Source of the DNA: Amborella trichopoda
Lineage: Eukaryota; Streptophyta; Magnoliopsida; Amborellales; Amborellaceae
Reading direction: 5' to 3'
NCBI RefSeq assembly: GCF_000471905.2
Contig: NW_006499617.1
Coordinates: forward strand, 3,068,249 to 3,132,248
Length of the DNA: 64,000 nucleotides
Within the stretch, counting starts at the first letter, position 1, and every line of letters begins with the position of its first letter. Positions 22,701 to 33,926 of the stretch are shown piece by piece. The notes under the pieces are model-generated. The model did not search any database and was not told the DNA's origin. It saw only the letters and a program-made list of their open reading frames with translations. The translations under genes and the position numbers were made by a program.

Positions 22701-23821
22701 CGGCTAGGATTTCTCTCTCTTTCTTCTCTTCTGTCACAACCGGTGCAAGCCTATCAATCTTTTTTCTCTTTTATCACAACCGACCCAAGTCTAGTGCCGG
22801 CTAAGTTCCTCTCCTTTTCTTCTCCTTTGTCACAGCTGGCATGAGCGTATCAACGATTGTGTTTTCTCCCTCTTTCTTTTCTTCTTTCATGATCGATGAG
22901 AGTCATCACTTGCATGCTTTCTCTCTCCTCTTTTTTTATTTCACAGCTAGTGGAAGCCATCATTGTTTGAGTTTTCCCTCTCATTCTCGTCAGCATCCTC
23001 CTCCTCCTCCTTTCCTTCCCTTCTCTCTCTTCTTCTTCTCTCATGGTTTTCTATCTTACTCTATTTTTTCTTCTCTTTTATCTTCTTCTTTTCTCTCTCC
23101 TCATCTCTCTCTTCTTTTCCTTCTCTCTCTGATCTCTCTTCTTTCTTTTACTCTCTCGTTTGATCAAGAATGGTTAAGATTGACCTTTAATGGTAGTCCT
23201 GTCGTTTAGTTGTAATGTTGTGCCGATCATAGTTACTGTGCTCGCTTTATTGTCAAGACAGACAAGTCATTGTGTTTAGCTAGTCGGTATTGGTACAATA
23301 GTCTAATAGTAACTCTGTTGAGCCCATCTAAGTCCTCGAGCCAGTTTTACTATCACGATAGGTCAATTACTAATTAGTCAGGTTATTGTGTCAGTCTCAC
23401 CACTCGATCAAATGCTTCTTACCCCAATCTTCATTTTCCCATTCTTCTCATCCTTTGAATGTGTATGCCTGTGTACATTCACCTGAAGGCAAGGTGTGGC
23501 CCCTTGACGCTCCTGTCTTGTAATAGTTGTCATACATGTGTGCTTACAGAAATAGAAGACTACAAGCCAAGGGAGGCGATTTCGAACTAGTTTTACTACT
23601 AAGGGGCTTTCTTCGTGATCTAAGAGTGTGCCCACATGAGCTAGCCTGTGTAAGTCTCGAGGCCACCTTAAATTCATCTCTCATCGATTGGTAATACCTA
23701 CCCTTGTTCTTGAACAAGGTTCTCGAGAGAGTGATCTCAAAAAGTCCCGGGTCTCTCCAAAACTTGAGACGAGTGTCGCCTAATCATCTTGACCCTGAGA
23801 GCGAGATTGACGCACGTAACG
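19779..23821 (+). repeat. 3' LTR of A1 (about 4.04 kb)
   Basis: The LTR is colinear with 4330-8401. It starts near GGTCCCGAAGGCATGACC and ends near GAGATTGACGCACGTAAC. It lacks the 51-base array and the 190-base duplication of the 5' LTR, and has its own sequence at 20160-20760. A TATA box lies at 22357-22363, U5 repeats at 22560-22870, and a pyrimidine tract at 22985-23165. The stretch compared with the 5' LTR (around 21120-21300 against 5525-5705) shows about 20 differences in about 175 bases. Confidence 0.65.
22560..22870 (+). repeat. U5 minisatellite in A1 3' LTR
   Basis: About five units of 60-63 bases carry CTCTCTTTCTTCTC followed by CACAACCGGTGCAAGCCTA. They are homologous to 7190-7560, but with a different unit count. 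Confidence 0.75.
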
Positions 23822-23823
23822 AG

Positions 23824-26574
23824 TGCAAACAAGTAACAGTTTCAGCAGAATTAGTCTCTAACACTTTGAAACAGATCCCTATAATTAAAACTCTACTCTT
23901 GGAGAAAAAAATTATTATGGGACCACTGCCATTGGATCCAGCACGATTGAAAACCCCCAGGGGTCAAATTTCATCCTCAAGGGACACTCCAAGAAGAAGT
24001 TATGGGTGAAAGGCCAAAACAAGAGAAGTCATTCGTCCTAAGATAGATCGTGCTCAAATTTTGAGACCATGTTCGTCTTGTCAAGACGAGCATTTCGATA
24101 TGTGGCATGCTTTATGACGATGCCTGAACAAGGATTAAAGCCAGAGAGAAATTGCCGATCAGGAAAGAAAGTTGCAGGAAAATCAGCAGCGACACACCTC
24201 GCTTGAGCAACCAAATCACGGGGCTCGCACATCAGATTGACATGAGACCAGTTTCATCATATGAGTAAGGTCTAGGGCTGTCACTAGTCTGAACCCTGTA
24301 CGTGATGAACGATCGGATTTCATACACGAAGTCAATAAAGTGACTGTAAATTTTGGCATCGAAATTCCAAATTTCGGCCAAAACACAAAAGTTACGAAAT
24401 CTTCGTCCGAGCACAAAATCAAGCTATGTTTGTTGCCACATGATCATGATGGCATGCTCAGTGTGATTCAGTGATGAAATCACAAAAAGACATCAAGAAA
24501 CGAGCACACTATCGATTCGAAGTTTTTAAGATTCGTCCAAACTTCACGTCACATGATCATGGTTTAAAAACATGATCCGTAGCTCGAAGTTGGTATCAAA
24601 TCGATCACCATGCTAAGCCATACAAGAAAACAATCATCTTTCAGACAAACGAGCACCAAGCAACCCCAGATCATCACGGAATATCATGCTCATTCTAGGG
24701 CAGCAGCAGGGACTATTTTAGAATTCGATGAATTTTTAGGCAGAGGAAAATTAGTCAATTTGCACCCTATTTTCTTATTTCTTTTAATTCAAATAAACCT
24801 TATTTATCATTTATAAATAGATGCTATCACTCACTCAGAAGAGACTGAAAAAATTATTGTAAAGGGCCCCCCTTTCATTCTCTATGTTGAGGAATAAAAA
24901 TTTGACATTCTTCTTTGAATTCGTGAGTGCATCTTAAAGAGAGAGAGAGGAGAGAGAAATTTTAGAGCGGTAACCCTCCCACCTTTATGGAATTTTCTCT
25001 CTCTTCCTTTCTTCTCTCTCGGATTTTCTTTTCCTCTCTTCTTCTCCTTCATCTTCGTCTCCTTTGCTGAGTCTTTCTCAGAGGCCATGCATGGCAGTGG
25101 CAGTGGCAGTGCCATGCATGACAGTGGCAGTGTCGTGAATGCCTCTTTCTCTCTTCCTCCTCCTGTGACTTTGCAGGTCGTGCATGGTGTTAGCAGTGCC
25201 ATGCGGGAGCTACTCCCTCTCTCTCTTTGTTCGTTTCTTTTCTTCAACATGGTTTGCGCATGACATTAGTCATCGTTGTGCGTAACACCGTCTGAAGGAG
25301 CACATGGTGAGCGGGGTTACGCTCAAGCGGCTGGTCAGGCTCCTGTTGCGGTTTCAGAATTGGTATCATGCACAATGACGTGCATCGCCCACTGCAGACT
25401 ATCTTTCTTCCTCTTACGGGTGGCAAACGGCGATGCCTACCACTACCCGCGAAGGGTCACGGCGATGCGTAATGCCATCCACAGGCTTCTCTTGCGCCCT
25501 ATGCCTATCGTAGACGGCGATGCCTATTGCTACCCACAAAGGGTCGTGGTGATGCGTAACACTTTTCGCAGGCTTCTCTTGCACCCTGTGTCTATCACAG
25601 ATGGCTTTGCCTATCTCCACCTATGAAGGGTTGCAGTAATGACTATCACCGCCTGCAAGCTTCTTTTGTGCCTGCGAAGGGTCATGCTACCTTCTCGTGT
25701 TATCGACGGCGATGGCTAACACCATTTGCAATTCACTACTCTCTCTTTCGTCGCGAGCAACAGTGCCCATTGTAGCCCAAGGGCCATGACACAATTACTC
25801 CACGGCTATGGACGATGATGCATAATGTTGTCTGGGACCTTGTCTCCCCTTGTCTGACGTCTTCTCTCCACTTTCTTCTCTTCTCTTTTCTTCTCTTCTC
25901 GCTTGACTAAAGGATAGACTCAGTCTAGCACTGTCATAGTGGTCTTGCTGTTGAGCAGTATTGTCGTCGTGCTGGTCAAGAGTACCATGCTCGTCTTGCT
26001 GCCACACTAGATTAAGACGGTCACATCGACCTTGGTTGCGAATAGTATTGTCATCGCGTCAATCTGAGTTACCGTGCCTGCCTTGGTACCACTCTAAATC
26101 ACTATACTTGTCCAGCTTTCATGCTAATCTCGTCCCCTTATCACGTCGTCTTCTCTTTTCTCCTCTTATTCGTCACCCTACTTTCCCATCTTCTTTATGA
26201 ATGTACATCATGCTAAGACAAGGGTGGCTCCTTCAGCCCACTTGTCTTGCAAATTAACCATGTTAGTGTTGTGCAGAAAAAACAAGGAGATTGTAGGTCA
26301 AGGGAGGCGAGTTTGAACCAGTTGAAGCAGCTGGGGGGCTGTCCATCGTGATCTAAGAGGGCGCCGGCGCGAGTCACCCCGACTAAGTCACTGACCCAAG
26401 TGAGGTTTGTCCGCACCTCACATTTTAAATTCCTTTCTCACTAGTTCGGCACCGACTCTTGTTTTGTGAACAAGGTTCCCGAGAGAGCGGTCTCAGATCC
26501 CGGGTCTTCTAAACTCCAGACACGTGTCACCCAATCACCTAGATCTGGGGAGGTGAGATCGAGGTATTTGACCA
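23824..26574 (+). repeat. Partial family A LTR (interior to 3' end)
   Basis: The stretch starts abruptly with LTR-interior sequence matching about 58115 of the A2 LTR (GGGACCACTGCCATTGGATC is shared). It runs through U3, a TATA-like ATTTATAAATA (about 24810), CT-rich U5 and its own repeats to the LTR terminus (GAGGTATTTGACCA). The first ~1.3 kb of the LTR is missing. It directly follows the end of the A1 3' LTR, so two LTR copies stand head to tail. Confidence 0.65.
25420..25690 (+). repeat. U5 minisatellite with GCGATGCCTA core
   Basis: About three units of 80-90 bases contain GGCGATGCCTACCACTACCC and CACAGGCTTCTCTTG. They occupy the same place in U5 as the 63-base units of A1 and the ~40-base units of A2, but the unit is different. 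Confidence 0.65.
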
Positions 26575-28249
26575 CACACAAAAATAATCAAGGAGAAAAG
26601 CTCAATAATATGAATTAATTGGAGCCCAATTAATGAGTTATTACATGTTGGATATATATGGGCAACCATTAGAAACATGGGTGGATGCCCAAAACCTAAC
26701 CTAATAGCTAAAAAATAGACATTTTAATTAAAAAATGTCAAAAATTATGGGCAAAATGATGATTTTTCCCCTCGCCCACAACAAAATGAGTAATTTCATA
26801 GCAGTCCCGACCATGGCCATGAATTCACATGAACTTCTTTTGGCTTTCATGTGGTCCTTCTAACTATTGTCTAGTCAAAATAATATCGAAAACATGTAGA
26901 GCTCGGTGTTGTGGTCATTTTGGTACATAATTTTAGCCATGGATCGAGGTTTTTGGGCACTGACTTGAAGCGGGAGAATTATGAGAAGCTTACAATTTTA
27001 GATTCAAGATCTCACCCATTTATTGATTGTTTTCCTTGATTTCGTTATTGTAGTTTGATAAGCAAGTCGCCATGATCATTTTGCACGAAGAATGGCTCGA
27101 TTTGGTACCCGAATGACCACTTTCTCAATTGGGAAATTTTTGTTAGAATTGGGATTTCGGTGGCCAAAAATTTCCTCTTCTTTGTCCCTGAAATACAGAA
27201 AATCCACTAGTTCATCACATGCGAGGTTTGGCCCAAATGGAGTCCTCGGAGTTGTGGCCACAATGTATTCATTTTCAGGCTGATCGGGTATTCAGGTGCT
27301 ATGATGTGGTTGTTTGATCAAGGGGACCTTCTTCTTAAAAATTCTTGCAACTTTTACTTTTCCATGGCGATCTTCTCTCTTCGATTTCTCTCAGCTTGTA
27401 CCATGTCATCAAGTGTGTCGTATATCAAAACGATCGGGCCGATGAGACCAAATCCTTCCAAAATTTGGGCTCATTCTGACTCAGAATGAAGGAGATACGG
27501 CCATGGAAAGTTTAGTCTGAAATTAGAAAATACAGTTTCTATAAGAGGAAACTGGTTCTCTGAGGGTGCACCAGGATTGCATGTGACCTACCCATTTTTG
27601 ATAAGTTGGACATAGATTAGTCCAGGAAATCTGAATAAGCCGAAACCTGGTACTCAGGGGTTTTCGGATGTCTTTAGCTTTCTTTCGTGGCCTTCTTGTT
27701 TTTGGTTGACTTCTTGAGGATGGGGTCCTTTAGCATGGAACGCCGATTTTTCGTCTAAGCAATTCTTTTGATTCCTGGGTAATTTCATGAACGGACTCAG
27801 GCCGTTGGATTTTTTTCTTAAGGTTCTTTTTGGGTCCCGATAGCAGGGTATTTGATACTGGGAATTTTTCTTGAAATGCTGGCTGAAGCGGCCTATAGAG
27901 GTGAGCACTGCATCAACCAGCTTATTGGTTCAGATGCCCTTTCAGGTTTTCATCTGAACACGGGAAGTGGCATCGCAGAGCGGTTTTCACCAACTTCCTT
28001 TCTTTTTATCGGGCTCTTTTACCCATGACCTCCCCATCATGTCCACCCTTTTCTATTTTTACTCATGATGCCCTTTCGAGTTTTTCACCGTGCCCGATTT
28101 TTATTTATAGAACACTCTTACTCATGGCTTCATGACCATGCTCGTCCATTGTTTGACTCATGGTGCCCGTTTTGTGTTTTCACCATGCCCGTTGTTTTTT
28201 ATGGAGGCATGTTACGGTCATGCTACTGGGGCCTAGCTATGGTTTAGGG

Positions 28250-28620
28250 TCATATATCTCGAACCGTGGTGCGCAATAGCTTAACGTCATGCAGCCAAGA
28301 CATGTGCTATAGTTTAAGGTCGTATAGCCTCAACCTGTGTGCAAAGTAGTTTAACATCATGCGGCCAGGACATGTGCTATAGTTTAGGTCGTATAGCTTT
28401 GACTAATGTGCAAAGCAGTTTAAAGTCATGTGGTTAGGACTTGTGCTGTAGTTTAAGGTTGTCTAACTTGGACCATGGCTAGGCAGTTTTGGGTCTTGCA
28501 ACATGGACCGTTGATAGGAAATATGGGATCTTGCAACACAGACTGTTGCTAGGCAGTTTAGGGTCTTGCAACACGAACCGTGGCTAGGCAGTTTAGGGTG
28601 TTGCAGCACGGACTGTGGGG
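28250..28620 (-). repeat. Minisatellite, inverted GACCTTAAAC-type units
   Basis: About ten units of ~35 bases occur here, such as GGCAGTTTAGGGTCTTGCAA and TATAGTTTAAGGTCGTATAG. They are the inverse of the arrays at 2820-3935. They lie directly outside the inverted LTR start, as in A0. Confidence 0.7.
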
Positions 28621-29404
28621 AATGCATGCTCCTTGGTGATGGCACACTTCAAAGAGGGCTTAACCTGATCCATCGGGGAGGGGGATAAGCCCACACGAGA
28701 GGCTCATGTTAAGGGAAGAGGTGCCGTGAGGGGTTAAAAAGTTGCGTTCGGCGATGTGAGCAGGAAGGTGCACACGGCGACCAAGGGAAAAAGCATTCAT
28801 CAGAGGATGTGCACTCGTGCGCTTGGCAGCTGAGGAGTCTATCGAGTGCACATGGTGGCTTGGATGCGCATGGGTGAGGGACACTCGCTATGTAGTTCTA
28901 CGAGTGATGGCCTGAGGAATACAGGTGCGTACAGCGGCTTGGCGTGGACTTGCGAGGAGCACATGCGCAAGGGTCTATAGGTGGCATTTCAAGGAAGGGA
29001 GACTCGCGCGGTGGCTATGTCATACGTGCAAAATGTACATATGAAGGAAGGGCCCGCAAATGACGATTGCAGGCATGTATGTGGGTGCACACGGGTGGGA
29101 GAGTGGCTGGAGACGACTGTAAATGGAAATTGGTGGCTAGGATGCGAGATCTTGGGCTCGTTCTCAGGTTCTAGACCCGGCTTGCCTAGTCTATTGCAAC
29201 TCGAGGGGGAACGGTGGCTGGAAGGGAACATCCGGGGCTCGGGGTCGGGGGGTAGCCCGACTCGGTCCAGCCCATTTCTTTTTGAACTTCAATTATGCTT
29301 GGCTTCAAGAAGTGTTGTTGGCCTTTTAAAAAATGGCACGGCATCACTTGTTTTCTTGGGCAGTATTTGCCCTTTTGTGAGGGGCAAGATTGGTAAGTGT
29401 TTAG

Positions 29405-29412
29405 TATAAAAG
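29405..29412 (+). promoter_or_regulatory. TATA box of PMD unit (inverted copy)
   Basis: TATAAAAGGGGGTAAAACCAG stands about 1.1 kb upstream of the PMD N-terminal piece and on the same strand. This is the best preserved of the three PMD-unit TATA boxes. Confidence 0.65.
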
Positions 29413-30543
29413 GGGGTAAAACCAGTTTCACTTTTTATCTAACTAAGGTAAAAACGTAAGGTTTAAGGCACTTTGGTGAGAAACAGAGCAGAGGTTTTCC
29501 AATGTTACTAGAGAATTCCAGCCAGCTGCGAAGAGCGTACCGGTAAGGGAAGGAGTGGGAGTGGTCCAGGCAAGTGCTTCGCTGGGTGTTTTCCGGCAGA
29601 AGCAGGAATTTCAAGTAGTTGCAAAGGAGCTCTGGTGGGTTGCAGGGGTTTCACCGAGGTTTTCGGGTGGGAGTTCCAGCAAGGAGCTTGTTGGAGAATT
29701 TTCAGGTGAGATGAGGGAAGAGTGCAAGGAGGCTGAGCGTTTCGACAGGTTGCAACAGGCTTTCTAGCGAGGGTGTGTCGGTGAGGTGTCGGGGTACAGG
29801 AGTTTCAGCCATGAGTGCACGGAGATACTCCGACAGGGAAACCGCAAGGAGAGAGGGGTCCGGGGAGAAGTTTCAGGGAGATTCTGGCCGGTGGTAAGCC
29901 GAAGATGAAGGTTTTTCAACGGGAGCTGAAGGGTCGCACAGAAGGCAAGGGGTCGCAAGGGAGATGAAGGGTTTGTACAGACGCATGTGCGAAGGGATGC
30001 ATGCATAAGAGATAGGGCGACGTGTGTTATTGTGTGAAAGGCCCACATGTGCGAGCATACGTTGCACACGTGAAGGGACACATCAAAGCGCACGACAGCT
30101 TTGAAAGAGTGAGCATGTGTGGCACATGTAAGGGAGCGATGCGGCGGGGTTCCACACAACAATTCGGATGGCCGTGTCAGAGGGACGCTCACGCACAAAA
30201 GAGTGATGGTGGATTAAAAAAGAGCAGACAACGGTCAGTTCATAACGATGTGCATGGTAGCCTTAGCAAAGAGACACGAACGACGGCCAGTGACAGAGAG
30301 GGGGCTGCACGGTGGCTTAAATAATAATGCTCAAAGAGTGCGTGCGATAGTTTGAGAGAGAGAAGGGGGGGCACGATGGCTTGAAAGCCTTGTGGAAGAG
30401 AAGGCGCACATAAAATGGCTAGGATCTCGAGCGAATGAGGGTTTGAGTGCATTCCCTCGAGTAAAAAATATTCCAAGGGCTGGGGAGCTTGGGACTGGCA
30501 CCGTCATGGATGGCAGCTTAGTCAAGGGAGAACTCGTTTCGTT
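29413..30543 (+). other. PMD-unit leader (inverted copy)
   Basis: A GC-rich leader with repeated words around TTCCGGCAG, GAGTTCCAGCAAGG and TTTCAGGTGAG fills 29540-29900. A part with CACATGTGCGA and GGTGGCTTAAA motifs follows at 29990-30420. Open frames here are not shared with A0 or A1. No domain is recognised. Confidence 0.4.
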
Positions 30544-30844
30544 GATGAAGACTTGATGTGAGTCCCAGTGGCCCCTCAGCATCACCTTTGCTGGTAAGCC
30601 TGTGCACCTCCACATTGGGGAAATTGACGATGGCGCTACTTCACTTCTTGCACCAGGCGTTGGCCTCGGGTGAGGATCTTCCGAGGATGGCAAAGATGGA
30701 GGGGTTAATATGGTCCCCAACTGGGCTTCGGATGCAAGGGGAGCATCAGTTCTTGAAGGGATATACCTCTTGGACTCTAGAAGTGCTTCAGACTTATGCA
30801 GATGTCCTTAGGATCTCTTCCCTATCGATGGTAGTACAGAGCTC
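30544..30844 (+). pseudogene. PMD N-terminal piece (inverted copy)
   Basis: The plus strand reads HFLHQALASGEDLP and GLRMQGEHQFLKGY, matching RHFLHRNIASSEDLP and LQVQGEHQYL of the A0 PMD segment. It is cut off at 30844, where an A LTR terminus begins. It is broken and short. Confidence 0.6.
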
Positions 30845-31025
30845 TGGTAAGGTGCCTTGATCTCGCCCTCCCGATCCGGATGATCTAGTGACACGCGTCT
30901 CAAGTTTCGGGGGAACCCATGACTTTGAGATCGCTCTCTCAAGAATCTCGTTCACCAATCGATGAGAGAGGAATTTAAGGTGGGTTCGAGACTTACATGG
31001 GCTGGCTCGCGTGGGTGCTCTCTTA
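30845..31025 (-). repeat. Inverted family A LTR terminus
   Basis: TGGTAAGGTGCCTTGATCTC at 30845 is the reverse complement of the A LTR 3' terminus. The match continues to about 31025 (GGGCTGGCTCGCGTGGGTGC). It is therefore the last ~180 bases of an A LTR on the minus strand. Its outer edge falls exactly on the LTR border. Confidence 0.65.
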
Positions 31026-32333
31026 TTCTCTCTCTATCTATTTCACATGGCAGTGCATACTGCCGAGCATGATGTTCACTTCTCCCTCTATCTGTTGCGT
31101 GCAACGTCGCATACTGTCGAGCTTGATTTTCCCTTCTTTCTCTCTAACTGTTGCGCACGACAGTGAACATTATCGTGATCTTTCTTCCTTCCCACTTTCC
31201 ACCCTACACAGCAGCACACACTGCTGGGCACGATTTCCCTTCTCTCTCATCTCCTTTTTCTTATTTGACCAGAGGGCTGGTTCAGCCTTGCACTGCCATG
31301 CCAATCCTAATGTCGAGTAGTTTAACTATTGTGCCAGACTAGTTACCGTGCCCATCTAGCTGTTGTGCCAAACTAATCACCATGCCAGGACATTCGTCGT
31401 GCTAGTCTTGTTGTCGAATAGTTTAGTCATTGTGCTGGTTTAGTTACCGTGCCCGTCTAACTAGCACACAAGACCAGCCATTGTGTCAAATTAGTCGTTG
31501 TGCCCATCTTGTTATTAGTAGTTTAGCCATTGTGTCGGTCCAGTTACCATGCCCATCTAGCTGCCACGCCAGACCAGTCGTCTTGCTAGTCTTGTCACTA
31601 CACCCGTCTAGCTGTCTAGTCAAACAACTTCATTCAAAGGTTTAGCGAGAGCTAAGCTGACCTTCCTCATTCCTCTCATTCTTCTTCTTCTTCTCTCCAC
31701 AAAAATCTCTCTTCTTTGCCTCTGAAGAGGTGGGTGATATCCAAACCAATCTCCATCCCACTTTTCTCTGAAGGATTAGTTGAAAGACGTACTAGCCTTC
31801 AAACTCTTCTTCCTTTCTCTGTCAATTCCTCTATCACACCCTTTCTTTCTATCCTTACTATAGGATCTTACCAAAAGTCCCTCCTCAAGGAGATGTTGTA
31901 AGGCTGTCAAATTGACATGAACTCTCTTATGCTATTTCTTTCACTTCTCCTCAAGCACACATGCATGTGTGTGTTGATCCTATGATACGGTGGGGTCCTC
32001 AGACCCACTTATCTTTAGTCTAATGCGTGTGTGTCTTTTCCATGTAAGAAAAAAACTGGTAAAGGGAGGCAATTTCGAACCAGCCACAGGCTAGGAGGCA
32101 TTCTTCGTTATCTAAGAGGGCACCCACGAGAGTAAGCTCCAGCGTGTCATGGACCCACATGAGGTGAGTCCCGCCTTGTGATCTTAATTCCTCTCTCAAA
32201 GGTTGGTATTCCTGCATGCATATTCTTCATGCAGTTCCCGAGAGAACGATCTCAGGTCCTAGGTCCATCTCGAACTCGAAACCACGCCACCAGGTCCACC
32301 CGACCTAGAGGGCGAGATTGAGGCACCTAACCA
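31026..32333 (+). repeat. Partial family A LTR (3' portion)
   Basis: U5-type sequence with CT-rich parts and degenerate repeats runs from here to the LTR terminus GAGATTGAGGCACCTAACCA. The repeats (31300-31620) are built from TAGTTACCGTGCCCATCTAG-like units. The first part of the LTR is absent. Bases 32334-32391 are a stub of A-type leader in which the PBS is hardly recognisable. Element B then begins. Confidence 0.6.
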
Positions 32334-32775
32334 GTCACGCTGATGGTCTGCCTTCGACGGGCTTACGAATTTTTTCCCAACATGAACTTGATGTCGGTGG
32401 GGTCCGGGTTTCCCTCCGTGCGGGGGATGAGGAAATCTATCGAACAACTGTGGAGGTCCGGCACGAGGTGGACGCATGGGCCCTCTTACTTTCTAATAGG
32501 AAGTCGACAGTGAGAGAGATTTTTGCAACAGGAGCACGAATCGTTCTTACACCGCTTGGGGGTTCGGGGACATGCCCATGCGGATGGCCCTCTTAGAGAA
32601 ATTATGAAGTCCTCTGGCTGTTCGTCAGCACCGTTTGGATGGGAGCCCTCCTCAGGTTCTCAACCTCCCTTTCATTTCACTCTCTCGGTGCTATCGGGAT
32701 AGGATATTGATGTCCCTCTTCCCTGGATGCCCTTTGTAAAGGATTTGTTGGCTGCTAAAGTAGATGTGGGTAGGT

Positions 32776-33926
32776 TGTGTAGACACTAGCTTTAAATCTG
32801 TCAAGTTATGTGGTCTTCTTAGACCCTTAGGAGCAAATTGGCCTAGTAACCCCAAAATCCATAGGTCACACAATTTACCCTGTGAGTCTGGAAGCATTCT
32901 GCCAGCCTAGAATCTAATAAACGCGTTGTTTTATAAAAACAATCATTAAAAATAGTAAAAAAATCCTTTTTGACCAAAATTTTCTCTGAGAGCTTCACAA
33001 GACGTGGAGGAAGACAAATTAAAAAAAAAATCAATTTGGAGAAGTTTTGGTTTGGGCGACATGGGGCATGCCGCCAAGGCTACACAGGGCGTGTCGCCCA
33101 AGTCTTCTTGCAAATGCCCTATTTTACAAAATAAATCATTAAAAATAGTAAACAAATATATTTTGACCCAAATTTTCTCTGAGAGCTTCACAAAAGGCTG
33201 AGGAAGACACCTAAATTAGAATACATCAAATTGGACAAGTTTTGGTTCGTGCAACACGGGGTGAGCCGCCCAGGCAACATAGGACGTGCCGCCCAACTCA
33301 TCCTACAAATGCCCTATTTTCCTAAAAAAAAAATTAAAAATAGTAAAACAATCCATTTTGACCCAAAGTTTTTCAGGTAGCTTCACAAGAGGCACTGAAA
33401 ATAAAAATTTCAATTTGGAGCATTTTTTATTTGTCTGACACGACTCGTGCCACCCAACCGCGTTTTGGCCGGAACAAATTTTACGTATTTTTTGTGTATT
33501 TAGGGTTATATTGTGGGTGGTTTTGTCGCATGTTGCTATCCACATCGGTCAAATCCAACTTTTAAAAAATTAAATATTGGTTTGATCAAAGGATTTGATG
33601 GTTACGAGATAACTCTGCCACAACAAATCCCTCATTTAGATGAACTCATTTTGGGTGACCATGAAAGGATGAAAAACAAGAGGGTTGATAGGGACGAGAC
33701 TTTTAGAAACTTTATGCTGAAAGAGAAACCCTAGGAGAATAGAGAGACTTTCCTTGAGAAAACCCTAACCCTCATCTTAAGCTTAAGTAAACCTAGACCT
33801 AGGGCACAACAACCCCAGATCTAAACCATTTCTACCGCACAACCACCCTATTACTATCAGAGACATGCTGATCTACATCTTGACCACAAGGGCAAAAGCA
33901 ACCGATTTTGATACTGGTGAGCCCTC
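32776..33926 (+). mobile_element. Family C LTR fragment inserted in B 3' LTR
   Basis: The fragment starts exactly at TGTGTAGACACTAG, equivalent to the C LTR start at 47445. It shares words with 47445-48610, such as GTTTTGGTTTGGGCGACA against CGGTTTGGGTGATG and TGATACTGGTGAGCCCTCGA against TGATACGGGTGAGGCCTCGA. The last ~290 bases of the LTR are missing. Three tandem units of 180-200 bases (32930-33445) carry GTGCCGCCCA words. Confidence 0.65.

Larger units (their letters stand above)
4330..23821 (+). mobile_element. Element A1, non-autonomous Tat-like Ty3/gypsy with antisense PMD
   Basis: Parts in order are: 5' LTR (4330-8401), PBS (8405-8423), leader, gag (about 9950-11300), retropepsin region (about 12820-14350), convergent antisense PMD gene (18196 down to about 14540), antisense leader and promoter (to about 19210), repeats, and 3' LTR (19779-23821). 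The protease block and zinc-knuckle-like motif place it in the Tat/Ogre branch of Ty3/gypsy. No reverse transcriptase, RNase H or integrase is visible. The LTRs differ at roughly 11-12% of positions in the stretch I compared, so it is old. It is broken, with about ten or more breaks. No target duplication could be checked because both flanks are other A copies. Confidence 0.7.
26580..30844 (-). mobile_element. Inverted, shortened family A copy
   Basis: Read on the minus strand, the stretch runs from a PMD N-terminal piece (30844-30544, antisense to the element) through the antisense leader and promoter and GACCTTAAAC-type repeats to an A LTR that starts near 28235. The LTR continues to about 26580, where it stops close to the U3-R border. 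Matching words include GAAACATGGGTGGATGCCC (about 26680) and TAGAGCTCGGTGTTGTGG (about 26900), inverse to 6740-6540. It lacks gag, protease and most of the PMD. It is broken and old, and lies between two plus-strand A LTR pieces. Confidence 0.6.

Noticed and set aside
29764-30324. Open frames of 100-144 codons on both strands
   Set aside because: They lie in the repetitive PMD-unit leader, are not shared with the other copies, and show no domain.
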